Positions 1 to 7,692 of a stretch of 53,956 nt of DNA are shown piece after piece (the stretch's first letter is position 1; each line of letters starts with the position of its first letter). The translations under genes and the position numbers were made by a program. Location of the stretch: the NCBI GenBank assembly GCA_015056045.1, contig SVGZ01000015.1, positions 1-53,956 on the forward strand. The letters run 5' to 3'. A model generated the notes under the pieces. The model did no database searches. It was not told the origin of the DNA and saw only the letters and a list, made by a program, of their open reading frames with translations. The stretch is from Clostridiales bacterium (lineage in GTDB: Bacteria > Bacillota > Clostridia > Christensenellales > Christensenellaceae).

Positions 1-204
1 TGGACTTTTGCTTACCGTGATTGGGTCAATGATGACCAGCCGAGCAATAAAGAAGCCATGGAAACCATTCTTTCGCGGACGCATAAGGGAATGATCGCCC
101 TGCTGCATTCCAATTCCGCTGCAAACGCCGCTGTTTTAGGAAACGTCATCGACGAATGGCAAAGTATGGGCTTCAGCTTAAAACCGCTGACGGATCTTTC
201 ATAA
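1..204 (+). CDS. Polysaccharide deacetylase (PdaA-like), C-terminal fragment
   Basis: Frame 1 is open from the window edge to TAA at 202-204, giving the last 67 residues of a protein that begins outside the window. The fragment has the C-terminal pattern of NodB-fold deacetylases of the PdaA type: an AYRDW-like segment, a short loop, then HKGMIALLHSNS (the strand with the conserved Leu-His) and finally a helix ending in LKPLTDLS, like the FKSLDDL end of Bacillus PdaA. PdaA-type enzymes remove acetyl groups from muramic acid in spore cortex peptidoglycan, outside the membrane. The family call rests on this tail only; the metal-binding Asp-His-His part is not visible. Other peptidoglycan or chitin deacetylases of the same fold are possible. 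Confidence 0.7.
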   Translation, partial: WTFAYRDWVNDDQPSNKEAMETILSRTHKGMIALLHSNSAANAAVLGNVIDEWQSMGFSLKPLTDLS

Positions 205-224
205 AATCACAATTTTTATATGGA

Positions 225-250
225 TTTTCACCTCTGAAAGATGCTATACT
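225..250 (+). promoter_or_regulatory. Possible promoter (extended -10) for the PHP gene
   Basis: TGCTATACT at 242-250 is a good extended -10 box 33 bases before the ATG at 283. No convincing -35 box lies at 16-18 bp, so this is a weak call. It would transcribe the PHP protein and the downstream tautomerase. Confidence 0.35.
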
Positions 251-282
251 GAAAAAAAGCCGCTTTCAAAAGGAGAAAACAT

Positions 283-1212
283 ATGATCCGACAGGCCGCC
301 TTTGCCCGAAAAGGGCAGTTTTTAAAAGGTGCTCTGCATTGCCACACCACTCGTTCGGATGGTTCGGGCAGCCCCGAAGAAGTCATTCGCCTGCATAAAA
401 AAATGGGCTATGATTTCCTCGCATTGACAGATCACCGCCTCTATAATTACGAAAACTTTGCACCGGAAACAGAAATCACGATCATCCCCGGTATGGAAAT
501 GGATCGGGATCTCCCGGGACCGGGTATCCATTGCCATCATATCGTCTGCATCGGACCAAAAAAAGAAGACGGCAACGGCTTTTCGCAGGATGAAACGTTC
601 AGCAGAAAAAACATCACGACCGCTGCGGAATGTCAGGAAATGCTCGATATGATCCACGCAGCCAATAACCTGACGATCTATTGTCACCCCGAATGGAGCG
701 GTATTTCCGCACGGGAATTTGAAACGCTTGAGGGAAATTTCGCCATGGAGATCTGGAATTCAGGCTGTGTCATTGAAGACGGCGTCGATGCCAATGCCGC
801 ATATTGGGATGAACTCCTCATTCAGGGCAAAAAGATTTTCGGCGTGGCAACGGATGATGGGCACGCTATGCACCAGCACTGCAAAGGCTGGGTCATGGTC
901 AATGCCGAAAACAACATTGCCTCAATCTTAAAGGCACTCGAAAACGGCGAATTCTATTCTACCTGCGGACCTGAAATTTATGATTTCCGCGTGGAAGAAG
1001 GTGTTGCCATCGTCGAATGTTCTCCCGTCAGCGAAATTCAGTTCCGTCATTTCCGTGCGCCGTATCGTCTTGCCAAATCTGCCGACGGAAAAAACAGCCT
1101 CCGTGCAGCGCATGCGGTCATCCGCGAAGGAACGAACTATATCCGTGCGGTCGTCACCGATGCTGAAGGCAGGCGTGCATGGACGAACCCGATCTTTCTT
1201 GATGAGAGGTGA
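283..1212 (+). CDS. PHP-domain metal-dependent hydrolase
   Basis: This 309-residue protein carries the PHP (polymerase and histidinol phosphatase) metal-binding pattern: LHCHTTRSDG (His19, His21, Asp26), ALTDHR (Asp50-His51), IPGMEMD (Glu near 72), a central YCHPEW His near residue 131, and VATDDGHAM near 190. These residues normally bind a two- or three-metal centre that cleaves phosphoesters. The substrate cannot be read from sequence; the closest style is the PHP proteins of unknown substrate in Clostridia, not HisK or DNA polymerase. The start is set by the AAAGGAG site 7 bases upstream. It is followed after 3 bases by the tautomerase gene, so the two are very likely co-transcribed. A second PHP protein lies at 8364-9179, but the two share only the motifs. 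Confidence 0.8.
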   Translation: MIRQAAFARKGQFLKGALHCHTTRSDGSGSPEEVIRLHKKMGYDFLALTDHRLYNYENFAPETEITIIPGMEMDRDLPGPGIHCHHIVCIGPKKEDGNGFSQDETFSRKNITTAAECQEMLDMIHAANNLTIYCHPEWSGISAREFETLEGNFAMEIWNSGCVIEDGVDANAAYWDELLIQGKKIFGVATDDGHAMHQHCKGWVMVNAENNIASILKALENGEFYSTCGPEIYDFRVEEGVAIVECSPVSEIQFRHFRAPYRLAKSADGKNSLRAAHAVIREGTNYIRAVVTDAEGRRAWTNPIFLDER

Positions 1213-1215
1213 AAA

Positions 1216-1572
1216 ATGCCGCTTGTCCGTATTGAAATACTGAAGGGAAAAGACAGCGGCTATAAGAAAAATCTTTTGGATTCCGTGCACAAAGCACTCG
1301 TGCTTTCCCTCGGGATCGAAGATTGGGATCGCTTTCAGAGGCTTTATGAACTGGAAGAGGATAATTTTGAGCGCAGTTTCAAAAGCGAGCGCTTTACCAT
1401 CATAGAGATCACGCTTTTTCCCGGCCGTACAAAGGAACAAAAAGCTGCCCTTTTCCACAGCATCACAGAAGAACTGCAAAAAAGTCCCGGCATCAGTGCG
1501 GAAGATGTTTTCATCATCCTGCAGGAACCACCGAATGAAAACTGGGGTCTTGCGGGCAGACAACGAAACTAA
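1216..1572 (+). CDS. Tautomerase-superfamily protein
   Basis: A 118-residue protein beginning Met-Pro-Leu-Val-Arg-Ile. The proline directly after the initiator Met is the expected N-terminal catalytic base of the tautomerase superfamily once Met is removed, and the FTIIEITLFPGRTKEQKAAL segment near residues 56-75 is the classic second beta strand and helix of 4-oxalocrotonate-tautomerase-like folds. At about 118 residues it is a fused two-unit form (Tautomerase_2 style) rather than the 60-residue short form. The substrate is unknown. The start ATG has an AGAGGTG site and lies 3 bases after the PHP gene stop, so the pair forms a short operon ending at the hairpin at 1574-1602. Confidence 0.8.
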   Translation: MPLVRIEILKGKDSGYKKNLLDSVHKALVLSLGIEDWDRFQRLYELEEDNFERSFKSERFTIIEITLFPGRTKEQKAALFHSITEELQKSPGISAEDVFIILQEPPNENWGLAGRQRN

Positions 1573-1573
1573 A

Positions 1574-1602
1574 AAGAAGCGAGCAAATGCTCGCTTCTTT
1601 TA
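1574..1602. terminator. Bidirectional intrinsic terminator
   Basis: AAGAAGCGAGCA and TGCTCGCTTCTT form a 12-bp perfect stem with a two-base gap, flanked by A-run and T-run. It sits between the convergent tautomerase and histidine kinase genes and can serve both strands. Confidence 0.85.
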
Positions 1603-3543
1603 TTCCTTTATCATCGGGAAAATGAGTTCAACCGTAAAGAGATCGGCATCGACATGGAGCAAAAATTCACCGCCCATGAGCTCGACAAGGCTCTTTGCGA
1701 TCGAAAGACCCAAACCATTGCCTTCGGAATTTCTCGCCGCATCACCGCGGACAAAGCGTTCAAGAAGCTCATCGGTTCTGATCCCCAATTGTTCGCGCGA
1801 AATATTTTTAAAAGATACTTTGGCAAAACCCTCATTTTCTTCCAATGTCAGGTAAAACCTTGTCCCTGCAAGCGCATATTTCACCGTATTGGAAAGCAGA
1901 TTGTCAAAAACTCTCCAAAGCCTGCGGCTGTCTGCCATGATGCGGATGCTTTCTTCCGGCACTTTCAGCACAAGGTAAATCCCTGCATCGGCAAGACGCT
2001 GTTCATATTCACCCGCAGCCTGATGCGTTAAGATGTTCAGCTCCACAGGCGCAAGGTCGATCTCCAGATTTCCCGTGGAAGCCTTGGAAGCTTCAACAAG
2101 GTCTTCGATCAGCCTTTTTAAGCGCTCGGACTGTCTGTGCAGAACCGCTGCATATTCGCGGATATTCTCGTTTTCGGAGTTTTCCTTTTCGATCAGGTCC
2201 GCATAATTGATGATCGAGGTCAGCGGCGTTTTCAGGTCATGCGAAACGTTTGTGATGAGCTCCGTTTTCATGCGTTCGCTCTTCATCCGCTGTTCAACGG
2301 CTTTGCCGATTCCTTCGCCGAGCCTGTTTAAGTTTTCGCCATGCGCTTTAAACTCAGGCAGCATCCATTTTGTATCGACGATATGCTGTGTTTCACCATT
2401 CGCAAGGGCACGTCCGCCATCAGCGAGCTTTTTTAACATCAATGCCAAAATTGCGACACAAGGCAGCAGCAGTATCCTCGAGATAAACCAGAGAATGATC
2501 ATGGCTTCATCATTGCTGTTGATCGTCACCAAAATTCCCATGAATTCGCAGCCGAAGAGCAGTATTGCCCCGAGGAGCGACTTCCAGACAAGCGGAATAC
2601 CGCGGACGAGATGTCGGATAAACCTTGCGACCGATCGGCAGATTCGCCATAACAAGCTGAAAAAGCGATACAGCAGATTATTTTTGATCAGTGTTTTCAG
2701 CTTAATGCGGAGCGCAAGGCTCATACACCAGCCGACAAAACATACGGCAAAGAGCATTCCCAAGAGGATGATCGAGAGCACCACCTGAAAATCATTTGCA
2801 TAACGTATTTCTCTGTCAAAGAAATACAAAAGGAAGAAAAATACGCCCGCAAAAACCGCCGTGACAAAATCAAAGGGAAGGTTCGTTGCCCAGCCTGCTG
2901 CGATTTCTTCTCTGCCGTTCTTATGCCCCGAAGCCACGAGCAAAAAGATAAAGAGGATCACTCCTAAGAGTATTCCGAACACACAGATGATGATCGCACT
3001 ATACCGCAGGGAATACAGAAAGGAAACCAGCTTATCCGCACGGTAATACTCGTCTTCGATCAGCATTTCATTTGCCAGATTCAGCTGCACTTCGTATTTC
3101 TCTGTCGTGACACCTTCCTCCGGATAATAGCTGAAATATCCCGCATCAACATTTCGCCAATATGTTTCATAATAAGCATCCTGTTCCGAAACAACGCCGT
3201 ATTGCCAGTGCATCCCTTCATCGACAGGGCTGCTTTCCCGTGTGATCCTAAGACCGATGATATTGCTTTCCTGAAGCATTCTGACTGCAGCCATCTCGTT
3301 ACCATCGCCCGCAACATAACGCAGGATCGCAAAAGCATCATCGCTTATCAGGCTGTAAAATGCTTCTCTCTTTGCTTCCGTTTCTGTTTTTTCATAAATG
3401 CCCTGATTCATCATCAATATGATTCCGCAAAAGGAAGTCAATACCAATGCGACGAGAAAGATCAGCGCAATAAAGGCAGCGGCTTTTGCCGTAAAATTGC
3501 CTTTCAAGGGTTTTCTTTCGCCGGTGTTTTCGGAAATTGTCAT
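1600..3543 (-). CDS. Multi-pass membrane sensor histidine kinase
   Basis: This 647-residue protein is the sensor of a two-component system. One membrane segment near residues 20-45 is followed by an outside domain of about 135 residues, then about five further membrane segments between roughly 183 and 375, a linker, and a cytoplasmic kinase core. The core shows the H box TNVSHDLKTPLTS (phospho-accepting His near 435), the N box FDNLLSNTVKYA, and the G box GNGLGLSIAKS near the C terminus. The extra membrane helices are unusual compared with two-helix kinases such as VanS or PhoR and suggest sensing within the membrane. Its start codon overlaps the regulator stop by 4 bases, so the two are translationally coupled. 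The signal is unknown. Confidence 0.9.
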   Translation of the reverse strand: MTISENTGERKPLKGNFTAKAAAFIALIFLVALVLTSFCGIILMMNQGIYEKTETEAKREAFYSLISDDAFAILRYVAGDGNEMAAVRMLQESNIIGLRITRESSPVDEGMHWQYGVVSEQDAYYETYWRNVDAGYFSYYPEEGVTTEKYEVQLNLANEMLIEDEYYRADKLVSFLYSLRYSAIIICVFGILLGVILFIFLLVASGHKNGREEIAAGWATNLPFDFVTAVFAGVFFFLLYFFDREIRYANDFQVVLSIILLGMLFAVCFVGWCMSLALRIKLKTLIKNNLLYRFFSLLWRICRSVARFIRHLVRGIPLVWKSLLGAILLFGCEFMGILVTINSNDEAMIILWFISRILLLPCVAILALMLKKLADGGRALANGETQHIVDTKWMLPEFKAHGENLNRLGEGIGKAVEQRMKSERMKTELITNVSHDLKTPLTSIINYADLIEKENSENENIREYAAVLHRQSERLKRLIEDLVEASKASTGNLEIDLAPVELNILTHQAAGEYEQRLADAGIYLVLKVPEESIRIMADSRRLWRVFDNLLSNTVKYALAGTRFYLTLEENEGFAKVSFKNISREQLGIRTDELLERFVRGDAARNSEGNGLGLSIAKSLVELMGGEFLLHVDADLFTVELIFPMIKE

Positions 3544-4235
3544 TTGAGCACTCCTTTCTCGATCTTATAGCCTCTTCCCCAGACCACTTTCAGATAGCGC
3601 GGTTCAGCCGGATCGATCTCGATTTTTTCGCGCAGATGGCGGATATGCACAGCAACCGTGCTTTCATTTCCGATCGGTTCATCCTGCCATACTTTGCGGT
3701 AAAGCTCTTTCGGCGAATAGACACGGCCCGGATTTTCCATCAGCAGTTTCAAAATCTCATATTCCGTCGGCGTTAAGGCAACAGCTTCTCCGTCAAGCGT
3801 GACTTTCTTTTCCGCATCGTCAAGCTCAATGCCGCCGATCACGAGGCTTTCCGTTTTGATCCTTCCGCCAAGCTGCATATAGCGTCTGAGCTGTGAACGG
3901 ACTCTTGCCGTGACTTCCACGGGGTTGAAAGGCTTTGTGATATAATCATCCGCACCGGTGTTAAGGCCCAGTATCTTGTCGGTATCTTCGCTTTTTGCCG
4001 TCAATAAAATGATCGGCACATTGCTCATTTCACGGATCTTGATCATCGCAGAAATACCATCCATGACGGGCATCATAATATCGAGCAGTATCAGGTGAAT
4101 ATCTTCCGTTTTCAATATTTCAAGCGCTTCTCTGCCGTTTTCCGCAGTCAAAAGACGCAGATCGGGATTTGTCAGGTATATTTTCAGCGCAGAAACGATA
4201 TCTTTTTCATCATCACAGATCAATATGTTGTACAT
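3540..4235 (-). CDS. OmpR/PhoB-family response regulator
   Basis: This 231-residue protein has an N-terminal receiver domain with the acidic pair Asp8-Asp9, the phosphorylated Asp52 in LLDIMMPVMDG, Thr in ILLTAKS and Lys in ITKPF, followed by a C-terminal winged-helix DNA-binding domain (LTPTEYEILKLLMENPGRVYS, then VAVHIRHLREKIE and VVWGRGYKIE). It is most like VanR/PhoP-type regulators of Gram-positive bacteria. The ATG follows AAAGGAGGG. It heads the operon with the overlapping kinase gene. Two direct repeats with 11-bp period lie about 65 bases upstream of the start (4300-4318), the layout OmpR-type dimers recognise, so autoregulation is likely. Confidence 0.93.
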   Translation of the reverse strand: MYNILICDDEKDIVSALKIYLTNPDLRLLTAENGREALEILKTEDIHLILLDIMMPVMDGISAMIKIREMSNVPIILLTAKSEDTDKILGLNTGADDYITKPFNPVEVTARVRSQLRRYMQLGGRIKTESLVIGGIELDDAEKKVTLDGEAVALTPTEYEILKLLMENPGRVYSPKELYRKVWQDEPIGNESTVAVHIRHLREKIEIDPAEPRYLKVVWGRGYKIEKGVLK

Positions 4236-4299
4236 ATCGTGTCCCTCCTTTATGCTCTTATGATACAGCAGAAAAATTTATAAAAACAGTGGCTAAACC

Positions 4300-4318
4300 C
4301 TTAAGATTTTCTTAAGAT
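4300..4318 (-). promoter_or_regulatory. Direct-repeat operator, likely bound by the adjacent response regulator
   Basis: CTTAAGAT occurs at 4300-4307 and again at 4311-4318, an exact 11-bp period (one DNA turn). On the minus strand this lies upstream of the regulator gene, with AT-rich candidate -10 boxes (TATAAA near 4281, TATCAT near 4260) between it and the start codon. OmpR-family proteins bind such head-to-tail repeats. Confidence 0.55.
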
Positions 4319-4320
4319 GA

Positions 4321-4345
4321 AAAAAGCGAGCAAATGCTCGCTTTC
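4321..4345 (-). terminator. Intrinsic terminator of metG
   Basis: AAAGCGAGCA / TGCTCGCTTT form a 10-bp stem at 4324-4345 with a T-run on the minus strand. The arms are nearly the same as those of the terminator at 1574-1602. Confidence 0.8.
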
Positions 4346-4360
4346 TTTTTTATCCTTGTT

Positions 4361-6337
4361 TTAGTGGATCAGCGTACCCGGTGCCATATCCTTTTCGGGT
4401 TTTAAGAGGGCTACGACATCGTCATCGCCTGCTGCCAGAACCATGCCTTCGCTCATAACGCCGCCAAGTTTTGCGGGCTTTAAGTTTGCCACAACAACGA
4501 CGGATTTGCCGACGAGTTCTTCCGCAGCGTAATATGCCTTGATGCCTGCACAGATCGTGCGCGGATTTTCTTCGCCGCAGTCAACGGTCAGTTTATAGAG
4601 CTTCTTGCTCTTTTTGATCTCTTCAGCTGCAAGAACCTTGCCGACGACGAGCTTGACCTTCATGAAATCATCGATCGTGATCTCCGGAAATTCGGGCTCT
4701 TCTTTTTCGGGCTTTGCCGGTTCGTTTAAAGCAGCAGCTTTTGCAGCGGCAGCTTCCATATTTTTGCGGAGAACTTCTGCCAGATAAGCGAGTTCCTTTT
4801 CCGCATCGATACGCGGGAAGAGTGCAGCACCTTTTTTGACCATGGTTCCTGCTGCGAGCTTGCCGTATTCCTGTACGGAATCCCAGCTGTACTGTGCATC
4901 ATCCGTAATGCCGAGCTGTTCCTTCATCTTTGCCGCTGTATCGGGCAGGAAGGGCGTGATCAGAACACCGACGATGCGCAGACCTTCCGCGAGGTTATAC
5001 ATAACGGAAGCGAGTCTGTCTTTCTTTTCTTCGTCTTTTGCCAAAATCCAGGGCGCTGTGACGTCGATATATTTGTTGAGTGCGCCGATGTACTGCCAAA
5101 TATCGGAAAGTGCATCCGAGAATCTGAGCGCATCCATTTCCTTCGTGACTTTTGCATGGAGCTCGGAACCCATTGTCCTAACGGTTTCGTCTTCTTCTGC
5201 CGGGCAAAGGTCTCCCTTGATCTCTCCGCCGAAGTATTTTTCAACCATGGCAACTGTTCTCGAAAGCAGGTTGCCGAGGTCGTTTGCAAGGTCGCTGTTG
5301 ATGCGCTTGATGAGCAGCTCGTTGGAGAAGTTTGCATCCGAACCGAGCGGCATTTCGCGGAGCAGGAAGTAACGCAGTGCGTCAACACCGTAGCGGTCTG
5401 CGAGTGTTACCGGGTCAACAACGTTGCCCTTGGATTTGCTCATCTTATCGCCGTCGAAGTTGATCCAGCCATGACCGAATACCTGTTTGGGCATCGGGAG
5501 GTCAAGAGCCATGAGCATGATCGGCCAGATGATCGTATGGAAGCGGATGATCTCTTTACCAACGAGGTGAAGATCTGCCGGCCAGAATTTTTCATACTTG
5601 CTTTCGTCATCGCTGCCGTAGCCAAGCGCTGTGATATAGTTGGAAAGTGCATCGACCCAAACATAGATGATGTGCTTATCATCGAAGGTTACGGGGATAC
5701 CCCATTTGAACGAAGTCCTCGAAACGCAGAGGTCATCAAGACCCGGCAGGAGGAAGTTCTGGAGCATTTCGTTCTTTCTGCTGACGGGCTGAATGAAATC
5801 CGGATGTGTGTTGATGTATTCGATCAGTCTGTCTGCATATTTGGAAAGACGGAAGAAGTAGCTTTCTTCCTTTGTTTTCTGAACGGGTCTTCCGCAGTCG
5901 GGGCATTTGCCGTCAACAAGCTGTCTGTCGAGCCAGAAAGATTCGCAGGGTGTGCAGTACCAGCCTTCATATTCGCTCTTATAGATATCGCCGTTGTCAT
6001 AGAGCTTCTTGAAGATCTTCTGAACGGATTTGACGTGTCTTTCGTCCGTTGTGCGGATGAAGTCGTCGTGTGTGATGTTCATGAGCTTCCAGAGTTCTTT
6101 GATGCCTGCAACGATCTCGTCGACATATGCCTGCGGGGTAACACCTTTTTCTCTTGCGAGTTTTTCGATCTTGAGGCCGTGTTCGTCTGTACCTGTGAGG
6201 AACATGACGTCATAGCCGCAGAGCCTCTTGAATCTTGCCATAGAGTCTGCAGCAACGGTGCAATATGTGTGGCCGATATGGAGCTTATCGCTCGGGTAAT
6301 AGATCGGCGTGGTTATATAATATTTCGGTTTTTCCAT
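4361..6337 (-). CDS. metG: Methionyl-tRNA synthetase
   Basis: This 658-residue enzyme charges tRNA-Met in the cytoplasm. It has the class I HIGH motif (LHIGHTYCT, His20-His23), FLTGTDEHG, a zinc knuckle made of CTPCESF and CPDCGRP near residues 127-147, the KMSKSKGN motif near residue 300, an anticodon-binding helical region, and a C-terminal tRNA-binding EMAP/Trbp111-like domain (MKVKLVVGKVLAAEEIKKS to the end) that allows dimerisation. Length and domain order match the Bacillus and Clostridium long form. The start has GAAAGGATC upstream. It seems to be a single-gene unit: a terminator follows, and a 400-base non-coding region precedes it. I looked for a T-box leader there and found none. 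Confidence 0.97.
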   Translation of the reverse strand: MEKPKYYITTPIYYPSDKLHIGHTYCTVAADSMARFKRLCGYDVMFLTGTDEHGLKIEKLAREKGVTPQAYVDEIVAGIKELWKLMNITHDDFIRTTDERHVKSVQKIFKKLYDNGDIYKSEYEGWYCTPCESFWLDRQLVDGKCPDCGRPVQKTKEESYFFRLSKYADRLIEYINTHPDFIQPVSRKNEMLQNFLLPGLDDLCVSRTSFKWGIPVTFDDKHIIYVWVDALSNYITALGYGSDDESKYEKFWPADLHLVGKEIIRFHTIIWPIMLMALDLPMPKQVFGHGWINFDGDKMSKSKGNVVDPVTLADRYGVDALRYFLLREMPLGSDANFSNELLIKRINSDLANDLGNLLSRTVAMVEKYFGGEIKGDLCPAEEDETVRTMGSELHAKVTKEMDALRFSDALSDIWQYIGALNKYIDVTAPWILAKDEEKKDRLASVMYNLAEGLRIVGVLITPFLPDTAAKMKEQLGITDDAQYSWDSVQEYGKLAAGTMVKKGAALFPRIDAEKELAYLAEVLRKNMEAAAAKAAALNEPAKPEKEEPEFPEITIDDFMKVKLVVGKVLAAEEIKKSKKLYKLTVDCGEENPRTICAGIKAYYAAEELVGKSVVVVANLKPAKLGGVMSEGMVLAAGDDDVVALLKPEKDMAPGTLIH

Positions 6338-6391
6338 TTATATTGATCCTTTCGTAAACTGGTTTTTCTTCTGTTCAGGCATGTATAGAGG

Positions 6392-6425
6392 ATGCGCAGC
6401 TGCGCATTCGGTTCTGCATATTATA
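6392..6425 (-). promoter_or_regulatory. metG upstream element: -10 box and 16-bp palindrome
   Basis: On the minus strand TATAAT lies at 6425-6420, and about 13 bases further on is the perfect palindrome ATGCGCAGCTGCGCAT (6392-6407). The palindrome would lie just downstream of a transcription start and could be an operator. No good -35 box was found, so the promoter part is weak. Confidence 0.35.
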
Positions 6426-6520
6426 ATAATAGCTGTATCGGTGTTTTTTCATGTTTTCAACCGCCTTTTTTACATACATATTCATAATAACCCAAACAGC
6501 CGCATTTCTCAAGCTTTTAC

Positions 6521-6660
6521 TTTTCAATTTTTATTGGTGGATGGGAGATAATATATAGCCTGAAGTCTGAAGTTTAGTTTTAAGAGTTAGTTCTTTTAGT
6601 ATAAGGGGAATAGAAGGACCTGAAATCGGCAGCCTAACGCTGCGCGAATTTTCAATTATA
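6521..6660 (+). repeat. Single unit of the dispersed ATATAGCCTG intergenic repeat
   Basis: A stretch of about 128 bases bounded by TTTTCAATT at 6521 and 6649 contains GGATGGGAGATAATATATAG and CCTGAAGTCTGAAGTTTAG. The same core occurs in tandem at 16410-16775 (opposite orientation) and, more diverged, at 39313-39680. It fills much of the 400-base gap upstream of metG. No reading frame is evident in it. Confidence 0.65.
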
Positions 6661-6703
6661 GTTGAAAGTATGATTTTCAGATCGTTTTTCCTATCATTTT
6701 GCA

Positions 6704-6730
6704 CAAAAAAAGAACGCCAAAGCGCTCTTT
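6704..6730 (-). terminator. Intrinsic terminator of the RHH gene
   Basis: GAACGC (6712-6717) and GCGCTC (6722-6727) pair with one G-U, and the minus strand then runs into TTTTTTT. It lies 10 bases after the stop of the small RHH gene. Confidence 0.65.
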
Positions 6731-6739
6731 TATACTTTC

Positions 6740-6895
6740 TTATTTTTCCGCATCCTCACTGCGTTTGATATGTTCCTTCAAAACGAGATTGATATACTGC
6801 GAAAAAGACCTGTCTTCCTCTTCTGCCAATACTTTGATCTTTTCCATAATATCTTCATCTATCGTGATACTGACTTTCTTTTTCAACGGTTTCAT
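6740..6895 (-). CDS. Small ribbon-helix-helix (CopG/Arc-like) DNA-binding protein
   Basis: A 51-residue protein. After a basic start (MKPLKKK) comes the beta strand VSITIDEDI, then MEKIKVLAEEEDRS and FSQYINLVLKEHIKRSE, the strand-helix-helix pattern of CopG/Arc repressors. In these proteins two strands from a dimer enter the DNA major groove. The start ATG at 6893-6895 follows AAGGAG, and a terminator follows the stop. Many such proteins are toxin-antitoxin antitoxins; here no toxin is fused downstream, but a divergent 69-residue gene starts 96 bases away and shares the regulatory region. The role is not known. Confidence 0.75.
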   Translation of the reverse strand: MKPLKKKVSITIDEDIMEKIKVLAEEEDRSFSQYINLVLKEHIKRSEDAEK

Positions 6896-6991
6896 AACAA
6901 CTCTCCTTAATCGTTATTATCCTATATTTCCCGATAAAATATTATTATTTCGCCTAAAGTAGTATATAGTAGGATAAATAGGAGGAGTATT
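6896..6991. promoter_or_regulatory. Divergent promoter region with candidate RHH operator
   Basis: The 96-base AT-rich gap between the RHH gene and the 69-residue gene holds both ribosome sites and an inverted pair TATCCTA (6918-6924) / TAGGATA (6970-6976). Small RHH proteins commonly repress their own divergent promoter, so this is the likely operator region; exact -35/-10 boxes are uncertain. Confidence 0.4.
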
Positions 6992-7201
6992 ATGGAAGAT
7001 TTCAGAAAGATCATCGAAAAAGAAACAGAAAAATACGATCTTGCCGACCTTGCCGAGAAAAAATGTTTCATAACATTAATGCAGATAAAAAAGATTTTAC
7101 AGGACGAAAGCCTTTCCGACGCAGCTTGTTATGCCAAAATAGAAAAGATCATCGCGCTGTTTGATTCGCTTGGGCTTTATACCGGCAGGCATGATTTTTA
7201 A
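6992..7201 (+). CDS. Small protein of unknown function (69 aa)
   Basis: Not recognised. The 69 residues are charged and predicted helical (MEDFRKIIEKETEKYDLADLA, then KCFITLMQIKKILQDESLS), with no membrane segment or signal peptide and two Cys. The start has an ideal site, AGGAGGAGTATT before ATG. It is transcribed away from the RHH protein and its stop codon overlaps the stop of spmB on the other strand within TTAA (7198-7201), with no terminator between. A toxin role opposite the RHH protein is possible but nothing in the sequence shows it. Confidence 0.6.
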   Translation: MEDFRKIIEKETEKYDLADLAEKKCFITLMQIKKILQDESLSDAACYAKIEKIIALFDSLGLYTGRHDF

Positions 7202-7692
7202 CGCAAAAACCGCAATATCAGAAACAGCGAAAACAAATCTGCCAGCATCCCGCGGAAAAGGATCCCTTTGGCGTTTTTCCGTTCGCCCATATAGAGCGAA
7301 GCTGCATAAAAAAGCGTTTCCGAACTGCCCGCATAAACACTTGCCGCACGCCCGATGAAACTGTCTGCACCGTATCTTTCAAGCATTGCCGCTAAAATGC
7401 CTGTACTGCCTCCGCCGGAAAAAGGCCGCATGATGATCAGCGGAAGCATCTCTGCAGGAACACCGAGAAAACCCAAAACAGGTGCAAGTATTTCCGCAAG
7501 CGCCTGAATTAAACCCGAACTTTCCGCAAGTGTCACCGCAAAAATCATCAGCGAAAGATAGGGCAGAACCGAAAACGCAGAATCCGCACCTGCCTTTGCG
7601 CCTTCGATAAAAGCATCGTAGACATTCACTTTCCTTACCAGCCCGAAAACAAAAATACCGACAGCAAAAAGCGGCACGATCATCTCAAGCAT
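7198..7692 (-). CDS. spmB: Spore maturation protein B
   Basis: This 164-residue membrane protein matches SpmB: hydrophobic segments, and the conserved stretches DAFIEGAKAGADSAFSVLPY, LMIFAVTLAESSGLIQ, and IIMRPFSGGGSTGILA. SpmB is a Gate-domain protein of the forespore membrane which, with SpmA, is needed for spore core dehydration and heat resistance. I set the start at 7692 (MLEMIVPLF), where AAAAGGAG stands 7 bases upstream and the ATG overlaps the spmA stop in ATGCTTGA; a longer frame to 7716 lacks a ribosome site. The C-terminal stop overlaps the stop of the facing 69-residue gene. Confidence 0.92.
   Translation of the reverse strand: MLEMIVPLFAVGIFVFGLVRKVNVYDAFIEGAKAGADSAFSVLPYLSLMIFAVTLAESSGLIQALAEILAPVLGFLGVPAEMLPLIIMRPFSGGGSTGILAAMLERYGADSFIGRAASVYAGSSETLFYAASLYMGERKNAKGILFRGMLADLFSLFLILRFLR

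Noticed and set aside
5156-6346. Long open frame of 396 codons on the plus strand inside metG
   Set aside because: It is antisense to an intact, clearly conserved metG, has no domain or ribosome site, and arises from codon bias on the opposite strand. The same holds for 25050-26195 (over ftsH and the AIM24-like gene), 29533-30714 and 31245-32639.
6338-6520. T-box leader of metG
   Set aside because: No AGGGTGGNACCGCG-type T-box sequence or specifier stem was found in either strand of the metG upstream region.
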